From NCBI GenBank assembly GCA_963809875.1, contig CAWELC010000002.1, positions 62,001 to 126,000 of the forward strand: a stretch of 64,000 nucleotides of DNA, in the 5' to 3' direction. Each line of letters begins with the position of its first letter. The stretch's first letter is position 1. The notes below the pieces were generated by a model that saw only the letters and a program-made list of their open reading frames with translations, was not told where the DNA came from and searched no databases. Made by a program: the position numbers and the translations under genes. Source of the stretch: JAFGAS01 sp963809875 (GTDB lineage: Bacteria > Desulfobacterota > Zymogenia > Zymogenales > Zymogenaceae). Positions 18,910 to 27,680 of the stretch are shown here, piece by piece.

Positions 18910-19443
18910 TCACTTCTCGAAACCCTCGACCACCGAGCGGTATTTCAGGTGAATCATCTGCCGGTCGAACTCATAGAATTCGGAAAGCATGGCATCCTGC
19001 TCTTCCTTGGTGAAGTAGTCGAGGATCGGGAAGAAGAACTCCTTGTCTTCCTTACGTATGTGTTCCGGATAGAAGCCCGCGAGCGTCGTCATCCGGTCGA
19101 GGACGACGTCTATGCTCTTGGTGTCCCCCGCGATCCAGCTGTCCTTGGCGGCCACCAATTCGGCGGTCATCTTTCGGGCAAAGACGTGCTCATCCAGCAG
19201 CTCCTGCATGATGCGTGCGTGGTCGATGGTCAACTTCTTTTTCGCCAGGTCCCGAAAGAGGATATCCTCTTCTTTGCCGTGGTGAGTCTTGTCGGCGTAC
19301 GTCCTGATGAAGTCGACCGCGCTGTCGATAAACACGGTGTCGACCTTCCGGTCCCTTGCCATAACGTCTTTTCTTTTCGCGATCACGGTAATCATCCGCT
19401 CGATGAGCCGGTGCTCGTGCATCAACGGGCCGATAGGCTTCAT
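18910..19443 (-). CDS. Hemerythrin-like HHE domain protein
   Basis: 177 residues, a four-helix bundle with the di-iron ligand pattern: His in LMHEHRLIER, HHGKEEDILF, MQELLDEHVFAR, and HIRKEDKEFFFPILDYF. In this family the site binds O2 or NO, or acts in metal or redox sensing; in anaerobes it is often protective. Cytoplasmic. Preceded by a promoter overlapping a 10-base inverted repeat at 19501-19547, which suggests regulated expression. Confidence 0.9.
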   Translation of the reverse strand: MKPIGPLMHEHRLIERMITVIAKRKDVMARDRKVDTVFIDSAVDFIRTYADKTHHGKEEDILFRDLAKKKLTIDHARIMQELLDEHVFARKMTAELVAAKDSWIAGDTKSIDVVLDRMTTLAGFYPEHIRKEDKEFFFPILDYFTKEEQDAMLSEFYEFDRQMIHLKYRSVVEGFEK

Positions 19444-19483
19444 GAATGACTCCTGTTATGGGATGGGGAATTTCGTCAAAAAA

Positions 19484-19547
19484 AGTATACCATAATCGGC
19501 CGTATCGGTGCAACATAATAGCCGTAAAATCAAGGCTCACCGATACG
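19484..19547 (-). promoter_or_regulatory. Hemerythrin promoter with inverted-repeat operator
   Basis: Read on the minus strand: TTGCAC (19508-19513), 18-base spacer, TATACT (19484-19489). A perfect 10-base inverted repeat CGTATCGGTG / CACCGATACG sits at 19501-19510 and 19538-19547, one arm overlapping the -35 box. Inside it a 4-base AGCC/GGCT pair could extend a stem. Confidence 0.5.
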
Positions 19548-19900
19548 AGGGCGGGGGAGGAGAAGGGGAGGGCGGGGTAATCGCCCGGTCGTGTGCGCAG
19601 GTGTGTCGGGCCTCGCGCCGTCCGAGACCTGCCCGGATGGGGCCGGGCCGTCGCCATCCCGGAGGGCATCGGCGGGCCTGAGCCGACGCCTCTGTACACG
19701 GGCGGCGACGCCGGGGCAAAGGACGTTCGATTTCACGGGGCCCGGACGGAAAATGACGACAGAAGTTCGTCCGGCTCGCTGCGAGCCCCGGGAGAAGCCG
19801 GCGGGCGGGCGCACCACCGGCCCCATCCGTCAGGGAGCGAAACGCTGTGCACGGCCCGGGCAACGTCTACAAGAGTCTGCCGAAGGGCGGTCGGTCGCGG
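19548..19900. other. Intergenic, no supported gene
   Basis: About 350 very GC-rich bases with overlapping frames on both strands, none with protein-like composition. Nothing recognised. Confidence 0.4.
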
Positions 19901-20179
19901 CTATACCTTCTTTCTCTTCTGCCGCTCGATCTCTTTTTGGATCATCCGCTCCTTGATGCTGCCGGAGAAGACGAAGACCCCCATGAAGTGGAAGAATATC
20001 CCGATTCCCCACCCGAGGAGCGGCCAGATAAACCAATGATAGCGTTCGAGGCCGGTGGTCTCCCGGTTGATGAAAAAGAGTATAAGATTGACGCCGATGT
20101 AAACACAAAAATGGATATAAAAGCCCATCTTGGCCCTGACCCTGTGTTCCGCCTTACGGTATGCCTCCTTGTCTTCCAT
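19901..20179 (-). CDS. Small 2TM-domain membrane protein
   Basis: About 92 residues. The N-terminal charged helix (EDKEAYRKAEHRVRAKMGFYIH) is followed by two membrane helices (about 20-40 and 48-72) separated by a short polar loop (INRETTGLERYHW), then a basic Lys/Arg tail. This is the 2TM domain pattern seen as a stand-alone protein or fused to LytTR regulators. Function unknown. The start at 20179 has AAAGGGA six bases upstream; an ATG at 20185 is possible but too close to it. Directly downstream of selD on the same strand. Confidence 0.7.
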   Translation of the reverse strand: MEDKEAYRKAEHRVRAKMGFYIHFCVYIGVNLILFFINRETTGLERYHWFIWPLLGWGIGIFFHFMGVFVFSGSIKERMIQKEIERQKRKKV

Positions 20180-20245
20180 CTTCATTCCCTTTCATGTGCG
20201 GTTATACTTTTTAGCCCGGCGGCGCCGATCGTCGTCGGGCGTCAA

Positions 20246-21298
20246 TTACTCGACCACCTCTATGCCCCGGCCCTCATCCACCTCCCCGACCACCCAAAGA
20301 GGTTCGCCGGCCTCGGCGAAGCGCGACCTGATCAGCCCCATCTTGCGCTTGGGGACGGCGGCCAGGAGTCCCCCGGACGTTTCCGGGGTGTAGAGGAGCT
20401 GGCAGGTCTCCTCCCCGATACCCTCGGAAAACCGTACCTCTTTGTCGTAGGCCTGCCTGTTTGTCGCCGTTCCTCCGGGGAAAAGCCACTCCCCGGCGTA
20501 ATCGGACGCCCCCGGGAGAAAGGGGAGGTCGGCCAGACGGAAACGGAACAGCACCCGGCTGCGCGATGCGACCTCCAGGGCGTGGCCGATGAGGGCAAAT
20601 CCGGTGACGTCCGTCATCGCGTGGACCCCCGCCTCCCGGAATATGGTCGATGCCCTCCTGTTGAGCCGCTGCATCGACTCGGTCGCCTCCGAGACGTGAT
20701 CCGCGCGGGCCCGGCCCGCCTTGAGCGCGGTGGTGATAATCCCCACCCCGAGGGGTTTGGTGAGGACGAGGAGATCCCCCGGCTGTGCGCCTCTTTTGGT
20801 CAGGAACTTCTTTGGATGGACGAATCCGACGACGGCAAGGCCGTATTTCGGCTCATCGTCGTTGATGGTATGCCCCCCGGAGAGAATCCCCCCCGCCTCG
20901 ATGACCTTGTCGGCCCCGCCGCGCAGGATCTCTGTGATGACCGCGGGCTCCATGTCCTTGGGGAAGGCGCAGATGTTGAGGGCCAGCATTACGTCGCCCC
21001 CCATGGCGTAGACGTCAGACATGGAGTTGGCCGCGGCGATGGCCCCGAAATCATACGGCTCGTCGACGATCGGCGTGAAGAAATCAAGGGTGAAGATGAG
21101 GGCGAGGTGTTCGTTAATACGGTAGACCGCCGCGTCGTCTCCGTCGTCCATGCCGACCAGGAGATCGGGAAATTTTTCCTTGGGGAAGAGGTTGGTGAGA
21201 CTGCGCATGACCTGCGCCAGCGGCCCGGGGGCCGTCTTGGCGGCTCAGCCGGCCGCCTTGGCGCACTGCGTCAGACGCAGTTTCTTTTCTTTATCCAT
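20246..21298 (-). CDS. selD: Selenide, water dikinase, selenocysteine-containing
   Basis: Makes selenophosphate from selenide and ATP for selenocysteine and selenouridine synthesis. From an ATG at 21298 the frame reads MDKEKKLRLTQCAKAAG, then TGA at 21245-21247, then AAKTAPGPLAQVM and a full SelD. The TGA falls exactly at the catalytic Cys/Sec position (residue 18), three residues before the conserved Lys21. Downstream are DDAAVY, LDFFTPIVDEPYDFGAIAAANSMSDVYAMGG and LSGGHTI. A gene call starting at 21208 would lose the active site. A stem-loop sits just after the UGA. It follows DUF3343 and a desulfurase on the same strand, consistent with selenium metabolism. About 350 residues, normal length. 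Confidence 0.9.
21216..21247 (-). promoter_or_regulatory. Candidate bacterial SECIS element in selD
   Basis: Starting four bases after the UGA, GCCA pairs with UGGC and, inside, CGGCC pairs with GGCCG around a loop CCCG lying 16-19 bases after the UGA. That distance is within the range of known bacterial SECIS apical loops. The loop lacks a G in its first two positions, so SelB recognition is only a proposal. Confidence 0.4.
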
Positions 21299-21338
21299 GG
21301 TCTCCGTACATCCGATCGTCGCCCGCGGCCCGGCCCGC

Positions 21339-21560
21339 CTACAACGGCTCGTATCGGTCAAATGACACGCCCTCCCGGGCGAGTATCTTCAGGGCCGCCT
21401 CCCGGTCCTGCTGCCTGATGCGCACGGCCACGCCGCAGTCGCTGGAGAGGTGACGGGGCACCGGGATCATCTTCGTCTCTATGCCGGCTTCCATAAGGAT
21501 CTTCTCGGCCCTGATGGAGTGCCCGGTGGAAAAGGTCAGGATTACCCCGTAGTCTTCCAT
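21339..21560 (-). CDS. DUF3343, putative Se/S carrier-like protein
   Basis: About 73 residues. Family signature: a short beta strand (YGVILTFSTGHSIRAEKIL), ETKMIPVPRHLSSDCGVAVRI with one conserved Cys, and the ending AREGVSFDRYEPL. DUF3343 proteins are annotated as putative Se/S carriers because they recur next to selenium and sulfur genes; direct biochemistry is scarce. The position between a cysteine desulfurase-like gene and selD fits that idea well. The start at 21560 (MEDYGVILTF) is favoured over an upstream ATG at 21605. Confidence 0.8.
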   Translation of the reverse strand: MEDYGVILTFSTGHSIRAEKILMEAGIETKMIPVPRHLSSDCGVAVRIRQQDREAALKILAREGVSFDRYEPL

Positions 21561-21652
21561 GCCCGTCTTATGTCGAAGCCTCCAGACAAAAACGCATAAT
21601 AGCATGATTCAGCGAAATGGTACATTATTATTGGCTTTTACCTGACGCCCTT

Positions 21653-22801
21653 TCATTTTCCGGCGATCGCGCGAACGGCGGCCAGCGCCGCGTCGATATC
21701 GGCCGCACTATTGAAGGGGCCGATGCTGAGCCGTATGGCGCCTTCGGGAAACGTCCCGATGGTCTTGTGCGCGCGGGGGGCGCAATGGAGACCCGCCCGG
21801 CACATGACGTCAAACTCCTCCGAGAGCCGCTGGGAGGCAACGGCGTTGTCGACGCCCGCTATGCGAAACGAGACCGCGGCCGTCCGCCGGGCCGGGTCGG
21901 CCGTCCCGTAGGTCGTCACGCCGTGGATCGCCCGGAGCCCCCCGATGAGCCGGCCCGTCAGCCCCGATTCGTGGGCGCGGATCCGGTCCACCCCCCGCGA
22001 GAGGATGTAGTCAACGCCTGCCGAAAGCCCGGCAATGCCGGCGATGTTGGCGGTGCCGCTTTCGAAGCGATCGGGCAGAAACTCCGGCTGGTACTCATGT
22101 TCCGACCGGCTTCCCGTTCCACCGAAGATGAGCGGTCGGATGCACGATTCATCAAACGCCGGAGAGATGACCAGCCCCCCCGTACCCGTCGGGCCCAGCA
22201 GCCCCTTATGTCCGGTAAAGGCCAGGATATCGACGGGCTCCTTTTTAAGATCGATCGGCACGCATCCGGCCGTCTGGGCCGCGTCCACCAGGTAGGGGAC
22301 GCCCCGGTCCCGACAGATGCGCCCGATCTCCCCGATCGGGACGAGGGTCCCGATGACGTTGGAGGCGTGGAGGGTGCAGACGAGCTTGGCCGGGGTGTCC
22401 AGGGCCCGGGCGACGTCATCGGGGTCCATCGTTCCGTCCGGCGCCGCGGCGACAGGGGTTACCATCGCCCCCCGCTCTTCCAGAAAGCTCAGGGGCCGCA
22501 TTACGGCGTTGTGCTCCATGCCGGTGACGACGACGCGGTCGCCGGGCCCGACCATCCCCAGGAGCACGAGGTTGAGGGCCGCGGTGACGTTGGCCGTGAA
22601 GACGACCCGCTGGGGGTCGGCGTGGTTGAAGAGGCGAGCGATATTCTCCCGCGCCCCGTAGCGGACCCGTTCGGCCTCCACCGAAAGCCGATGGCCCGAC
22701 CGGCCCGGGTTTGCCCCTACCCGGGTCATGAAATCGAATACCGCCTCGGGGACCGCCGGGGGCTTGGGGAACGACGTGGCGGCGTTGTCAAGGTAGATCA
22801 T
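21653..22801 (-). CDS. Cysteine desulfurase / selenocysteine lyase-like enzyme
   Basis: 382 residues, PLP-dependent fold type I, class V aminotransferase family. Motifs: YLDNAATSFPKP at the start, ATP-independent PLP loop NVTAALN, TGMEHNAVMRPL (His stacking on PLP), DAAQTAG, the Schiff-base lysine in AFTGHKGLLGPTGTGGL, FESGTANIAGIAGL and the catalytic Cys in MCRAGLHCAPRAH. The motif set fits the CsdB-like cysteine desulfurase family protein often found beside DUF3343 and selD. It probably releases selenium or sulfur from (seleno)cysteine for SelD. First gene of the minus-strand selenium cluster. Confidence 0.88.
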   Translation of the reverse strand: MIYLDNAATSFPKPPAVPEAVFDFMTRVGANPGRSGHRLSVEAERVRYGARENIARLFNHADPQRVVFTANVTAALNLVLLGMVGPGDRVVVTGMEHNAVMRPLSFLEERGAMVTPVAAAPDGTMDPDDVARALDTPAKLVCTLHASNVIGTLVPIGEIGRICRDRGVPYLVDAAQTAGCVPIDLKKEPVDILAFTGHKGLLGPTGTGGLVISPAFDESCIRPLIFGGTGSRSEHEYQPEFLPDRFESGTANIAGIAGLSAGVDYILSRGVDRIRAHESGLTGRLIGGLRAIHGVTTYGTADPARRTAAVSFRIAGVDNAVASQRLSEEFDVMCRAGLHCAPRAHKTIGTFPEGAIRLSIGPFNSAADIDAALAAVRAIAGK

Positions 22802-23279
22802 GTTTCCTCTCGTAATCGGTCTTTCAGTAAGCGGATGGCGTCCATATGATTCCGATTTCTCCGCGCTTCACGCCGGCGCAAGAATGGCGCCGGCTCAAGG
22901 GACAAGGTCTCATCGACAGGCAAAGCGCACGCCGTAGCGAATTGAGCGGGCAAACTAGACGCCTCGAGCCTGACCGCGGCGCTTCGGGTGGACGGCTCAA
23001 AATCTCGTTTCAGCGATGAGGGGAGTCCTTTCATGATCGTCGCCCCACGTCCGGCTTCCCGGACGGGGCACGAGGGCGTGTGTCAGCCCGCGAGCGGGAA
23101 GGCGGAGGATACGGCGTGTCTGCGGGACCGCCCGGGCCCCGTGACCGCGCCTCATCTGATTGCTATGAAGGTATACCTACTCATTGTCTCTCTTATCTAT
23201 CAACGACTATCCAATAATGGATTCTGATTGCGCATCATCGCCGAATTCGGTTATTCTGTCAACTATTTCCTGCACGTCC
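22802..23279. other. Intergenic; one 8-bp hairpin, no supported gene
   Basis: About 480 bases. A GC-rich inverted repeat GCCGGCGC / GCGCCGGC lies at 22872-22879 and 22887-22894. A 78-codon open frame ending at 22798 has no family resemblance and is not called. AT-richer sequence near 23160-23270 is unassigned. Confidence 0.4.
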
Positions 23280-23714
23280 TCAAAGGATCTCATCGAGGAT
23301 TTCTGCGGCTGTTCTCACGAAGGCCGGACACAGCGTCTCGAAGAGTCTCTCCTGAGAGGCCCGCTCTTTGCCCTCCGGCGTGGAGATATCCAGGCCGAGG
23401 AGCTCCCGGCAGACGATGGAGCCGTGCCGCTCGGTGAACCGGCGCACAAACTGCCGGCTGAGCTCGTACGTCCTTACCTTGGCGGCGGCGTCATTCTTCC
23501 CGGTTCTCCCGTGTTTCAGCCCGAGGACCATCAATGCGCCGGTAACCGCGCCGCAGGTCAGGGCAAGGCCGGACATGCCGCCGCCGAAAGCGGTCGAAAC
23601 TTTCAGGGCGGTCGGCCTGTCGAGGCCCAGCTCTTCCGAGAAGGCCGAGAGGACGGCCTGCGAGCAGGAAAAACCCTCCTCAAAAGTGGAAACGGCCCTA
23701 TCGCTTCGTTTCAT
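23280..23714 (-). CDS. C_GCAxxG_C_C family (putative redox) protein
   Basis: 144 residues. Matches the C_GCAxxG_C_C family: an N-terminal helix with CSQAVL (FEEGFSCSQAVLSAFSEELGL), the glycine/cysteine motif GGGMSGLALTCGAVTGALMVLGLKHG, then CRELLG and a late Cys (TLCPAFV). The spaced cysteines suggest metal or cluster binding or redox function; the family is common in anaerobes and its activity is unknown. No signal peptide. Solitary gene close to methylglyoxal synthase on the same strand. Confidence 0.85.
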   Translation of the reverse strand: MKRSDRAVSTFEEGFSCSQAVLSAFSEELGLDRPTALKVSTAFGGGMSGLALTCGAVTGALMVLGLKHGRTGKNDAAAKVRTYELSRQFVRRFTERHGSIVCRELLGLDISTPEGKERASQERLFETLCPAFVRTAAEILDEIL

Positions 23715-23839
23715 GACTGTCCACTTAAATAGAATGTCGGTACGGGGCGGATCTATCCCGCTACCCGGCGAGTCCGGCCGCGCTTCATCACCGCGCCCCT
23801 TCGTTCCCGGTCGTCCGGGAAAGGAGCGCCTTGGTGCCG

Positions 23840-24310
23840 TTACAGCGGGATCTCCCGCTTGATCCGTTTTTCATAATCGATCATCCCCCGGCCGTACTCC
23901 TTGTCCATCAGGGGAGATGAGATCATGAAGTCGGCAGTGGATCGGTTGCAGGCCATCGGGATGTTATAGAGGACGCCGATCCTCAGCAGCGCCTTCACGT
24001 CCGGATCATGGGGGTGGGACTGCATCGGGTCCCAGAAGAAGATCATGAAGTCGATCTTCCCCTCCACGATGCTGGCCCCAACCTGTTCGTCCCCGCCGAG
24101 CGGCCCGCTCTTGAAGGACGTGATCTTGAGTCCCAGCTCCTCGAACAGGATCTTGCCGGTGGTGCCGGTGGCAAACAGATCGTGTTTCGAGAGGGTCAGC
24201 CTGTTGAAATCGGCCCACTGAAGGAGGTCCTTCTTTCGATCGTCGTGCGCGATGAGGGCGATCTTTTTCTTCCTGCCGCTGCGGATGACGTTATTATTCG
24301 TAGTTTCCAT
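23840..24310 (-). CDS. mgsA: Methylglyoxal synthase
   Basis: 156 residues. Converts dihydroxyacetone phosphate to methylglyoxal and phosphate, a glycolytic bypass used under phosphate limitation. Motifs: IALIAHDDRKKDLLQWA, LFATGTTGKI (phosphate-binding), SGPLGGDEQVGASI with the catalytic Asp region, FFWDPMQSHPHDPDVKALLRI and NIPMACNRSTADFMI. Length and motif order are normal. Cytoplasmic. Start at METTNNNVI, 24310. Confidence 0.93.
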   Translation of the reverse strand: METTNNNVIRSGRKKKIALIAHDDRKKDLLQWADFNRLTLSKHDLFATGTTGKILFEELGLKITSFKSGPLGGDEQVGASIVEGKIDFMIFFWDPMQSHPHDPDVKALLRIGVLYNIPMACNRSTADFMISSPLMDKEYGRGMIDYEKRIKREIPL

Positions 24311-24388
24311 GTGTGTCCGGTTCCTATTGACGGCGTAAGGAGGGGAACGGCCGGGCCGGTATCAGAAGCCGGCGCCCGACCCCGTAAT

Positions 24389-24925
24389 CTATCGGATGAG
24401 CCCGAAGCTTTCCACGACGTGTCTGAAGTCGGCGCGGCGGTCTCTCAGCTGCTGGCGGGTGCCCGATATCTCTATCGTGTACTCCCTGCCGTTGCCGTAG
24501 ACCTTGACGTACCAGTGGTTGAGGGCCTGATCGTCATCCGTATTGACCTCTTTGTACATGAGGGCGTTTCCACCCTCAACGGTGAGGGTCTCGAGATCCT
24601 CGTAGCCGCTGTCCTTCTGGGCGATCATCTCCTGGACCTTCTTCATCTTGGTGTTGTAGAGGGTGGAGGCCGAGAATCGCTTGGGAATTTCATACGCGAC
24701 GACGCTGATGATCGGAAAGACCGCACCCTCGAATTTCTCTTTCTCACCGGGAAGATAGATCCACGAGGTCTGCGTGCCCCAGTCGCCCTGCATCACAAAG
24801 CCTTCGGGGACGTCCAGTCGATAGCCGTACTTTTCGTTTTCGTAGGACGTAAAGGGGGGATTGTCCGAGCCCAGCAGTATCGCGCTGAGGATAAAGAGGG
24901 CCAGTGCGCTCATGTATCGCGACAT
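24389..24925 (-). CDS. Secreted protein of unknown function
   Basis: About 178 residues beginning MSRYMSALALFILSAILLGSDN, a signal peptide or N-terminal anchor, so extracytoplasmic. The mature part (YENEKYGYRLDVPEGF, TSWIYLPGEKEKFEGAVFPIISVVAYE, HWYVKVYGNGREYTIEISGT) resembles PsbP-like/DUF1795-type alpha-beta proteins in layout, but I do not recognise it firmly. The start at 24925 is chosen because it begins the signal sequence; an ATG at 24961 would precede it with unrelated residues. Next to mgsA but 78 bases apart. Confidence 0.6.
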   Translation of the reverse strand: MSRYMSALALFILSAILLGSDNPPFTSYENEKYGYRLDVPEGFVMQGDWGTQTSWIYLPGEKEKFEGAVFPIISVVAYEIPKRFSASTLYNTKMKKVQEMIAQKDSGYEDLETLTVEGGNALMYKEVNTDDDQALNHWYVKVYGNGREYTIEISGTRQQLRDRRADFRHVVESFGLIR

Positions 24926-25091
24926 AGAAGGCGCTCCTTCCAGTATGGTATTGGGCATCATCCTATCACGGTTTGCGCTTTTTTAAAAGGAACAAAGCAA
25001 TGGCGTTTTTAAATATTCTTTGATACTATTAAAACGGGCGCGGGTAAAAGGGTGAAGGAGTCGGCCGATATATTTCCCGGGAGGAAAATAG

Positions 25092-25766
25092 ATGAAGGAA
25101 TTTGTGACTATATTTCCGCTGCTCGTGATCTCGGTATCGCTGCTGGTCTGGTTTGAGATAAGGAAGAACAGGTCGGCGATCTATGTCGCCAAACCGATCT
25201 CGACGATTCTTGTGATCATTACCTGCCTCTTCTCTCTTATGGACATCGGGTCGTCCATCCCCTACACGCTCTTGATCTTTCTGGGCCTTCTTTTCTCGTT
25301 CGGTGGGGATATTGCCCTGATGTTTCAGGAGAAGCCTGTTCCCTTTCGGCTCGGCCTGGTCCTCTTCCTCCTTGCACACATTGTCTACGGCGCGACGTTC
25401 ATACGTTTTTCCGGGTCTGTTGCCCAGTTTCCGCTGATCTGCGCCCTCTTCTTCGGGCTTGGCACGGCAATCTACCTGTTGCTCCTGCCCGGCCTCGGCA
25501 AAATGAAGATCTCGGTCGGCCTGTACGTTCTCATCATCTCGTTTATGGCGGCCGCGGCCGTATCGACCCTTTTCTCCCATGATCTCACGCGTGCCACGGC
25601 AATCCTGGTGGCGGCGGGCAGCCTCCTCTTCTATCTCTCCGACGTAATCCTTGCCCTTAACCGCTTCAGATTCCCGATGAAATACAACCGGCTCTCCCTC
25701 ATACCGTACTACGCGGGGCAGTTCCTGATCACGGTATCCACCTACTACTTTATCGAGGTGATATAG
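25092..25766 (+). CDS. YhhN family membrane protein (lysoplasmalogenase-like)
   Basis: 224 residues with about eight hydrophobic helices. Family features: YVAKPISTILVI in the second helix region, LLFSFGGDIALMF, LFLLAHIVYG and, near the end, AGSLLFYLSDVILALNRF with the conserved SD pair, then YYAGQFLI. Homologues TMEM86A/B hydrolyse the vinyl-ether bond of lysoplasmalogens; many anaerobic bacteria contain plasmalogens, which fits but is inference here. A ribosome site GGGAGGAAAA precedes the start. Single gene. Confidence 0.85.
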   Translation: MKEFVTIFPLLVISVSLLVWFEIRKNRSAIYVAKPISTILVIITCLFSLMDIGSSIPYTLLIFLGLLFSFGGDIALMFQEKPVPFRLGLVLFLLAHIVYGATFIRFSGSVAQFPLICALFFGLGTAIYLLLLPGLGKMKISVGLYVLIISFMAAAAVSTLFSHDLTRATAILVAAGSLLFYLSDVILALNRFRFPMKYNRLSLIPYYAGQFLITVSTYYFIEVI

Positions 25767-26059
25767 GAGTCCCGTTCACGGAGATTTTCGATACCCGGGA
25801 TGGGTCAGGATTTTCCCATGGGGCCCCGCACGCGCAGAGAGGGGGGCGTAGTTTCATCATCCTTATGGACGGGGGCATCCGGCCCGTGGTGGTACGCGGC
25901 TTTCCGCACGTATCGGTGACGGTGCGGTCGGGTGAGTCTCCTCGGGCGCCAGACCCGTACACCCAAAGCGTGTTATGCGGGACAAGGGCCGGCGCCGGCC
26001 GCGGTCGGTCCGCCTGTCCCGCGTCAGTCGTAACGCATTGACTCTGTCGCGGCCATTGC
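25767..26059. other. Intergenic between convergent genes
   Basis: About 290 bases. No intrinsic terminator with a U-run and no protein-like frame was seen. Confidence 0.35.
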
Positions 26060-27438
26060 TCATTCAAGCAGCTCGCCGAAGTCGGACTTCCCGTCCCTGT
26101 AGTCCTTCCCCTCGAAATTGTCCAGGATCCGCTCCCTGACCTTCCCGACCACGATCTTTGCCGCCTCCCGCAGATTCTGGGCATTCTCCGGCTCGATCTT
26201 GAAGCGGGTGCGGGTCTTCTTTACCCGCTTGATCATCTCGGGGTCGTCAACCATGTAGGGCGAGATATAGACGAACCGGATGTCCCTGAAGCGGCGGTCC
26301 TGCTGTAGTGACATGATGGTGAGGTAGGTGAAGTTCTTGCCGCGGTAGGAGATGATCTCGCGGCTCCGCTCTATGAGGCCCGCCGGGCCGAAGCCCCTGA
26401 CCGAGTATATGGAGTCCTCCGGGTCCAGGTGCTGGTTTGCGTCGATGATGATTATCAACCCCCTCGTGAAGATCCTCTTCTTGGGGCGGTTGTAGCGGTC
26501 CATGAAGAGCTGGATGAGGGTCTCCAGCCCCAGGGTATCGGAGATTCCCCCGTCGTTGATGTGGACGTAGGCCTCCCGCTCGGGCGTCGAGAGGGGCTCG
26601 TTTTTCAGGACGACGGGCCCCAGCAGCAGCGGCACTCCCGCCGAGGCGACCACCGCCCGGGATACCTCCATGCCGCCGATGGAAAGGCCGATGTCGTGGC
26701 AGAGGGTTACCCCCAGCACGTTCGGATCGTACATGATGTTGCTTTTCATAATTCCGGTCTCGGCGTCGCCGTACGCGCCCAGCAGCGACCGGTTCCCGAA
26801 CTGGGACCTCGGGAGGGTCGTGAAAAGGAATTTCGCCCCCGAGTCCATCTCGGTGCCGTTTACGATGAGCGTGGGGCTGGCGCCGCTTTTCTCCCGTTTG
26901 TAGAGATCATCGAACGTCCGGTCGGAATAGAAGCTGCCGTCCAGCTCTTCCATAAAGGCGATCCCCTTCTCCTCGTCGGTGAGAAACAGGCGGAACCATT
27001 CCCGGGGCCGCGAGAAGAATTCCCCCTGGATATTTGAGGACATGTCGGTGAGGAAGCGCTCGAAGAACGCGTCGTACGTGGAGGTGTGGGTGGTATCCTC
27101 CGCGGGTTTATTGAGGCACCAGTAGGCCGAAGATACGCTCCCGCCGGATACGCTGGATATATAGTCGATCTCGTCGGTGATGCTGCGACCGTCGGATAGC
27201 TTCACCTGCCGGTAGAGCTCGTTTAAGACCGCCGCGCTCCAGACGGCCGACCTGCTCCCGCCGCCCGATACCGCCACGGCCACAAAGAGACTCTCCCTCG
27301 TCGATCGGGATGTAGGAATCCGTGGCGGACTCGGGTCGGCTGTAGACGATCTCGTCCTGGGGGAAGACCGCCGCACGCCGATACGACCGCCACCAGGGTC
27401 GAAAGGACGAGGCACTGTACAATTCTCGTGCTATACAT
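26060..27438 (-). CDS. Patatin-like phospholipase lipoprotein, copy 1 (two frameshifts)
   Basis: Starts MYSTRIVQCLVLSTLVAVVSAC at 27438, a lipoprotein signal with lipobox VSAC. The frame shifts near 27360 and 27293 before the catalytic domain; corrected, the text runs ACGGLPQDEIVYSRPESATDSY. The patatin core shows the oxyanion motif VSGGGSRSAV, the nucleophile region YISSVSGGSV (Ser in SxSGGS), a long insertion and the catalytic Asp in NDGGISDTLG. The length of about 455 residues is long for patatins because of a 150-residue insertion shared with the two neighbouring copies. Probably acts on membrane lipids from the outer or inner membrane. This copy is more diverged than the other two. Confidence 0.85.
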
Positions 27439-27680
27439 CTATCGCCACCTTCGCGACGCGATATGGCCGTGCGTCGCATGACAGGGTCAGGCAAGAAACG
27501 TGCATCCCTGCGGCAATTCTAATGGGGAGTCCGGTTCTCCGGCAAGAGGAAATACCGTCATGTCTCCCGTGTCGTTGTCGTCTGTGTCCTGTCGGACGGG
27601 GAGGTGCGCGGGAAAATCACGTGTCGGTTCGATCCTCTCGTCCGCAGAGGACGGACAGGATACGGCGACGGTCCCCGGGG

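Noticed and set aside
19847..21418. 523-codon plus-strand frame across 2TM and selD genes
   Set aside because: Runs through two convincing minus-strand genes; no family resemblance.
22798..23034. 78-codon minus-strand frame ending at the desulfurase start
   Set aside because: No recognisable similarity or ribosome site; left as intergenic.
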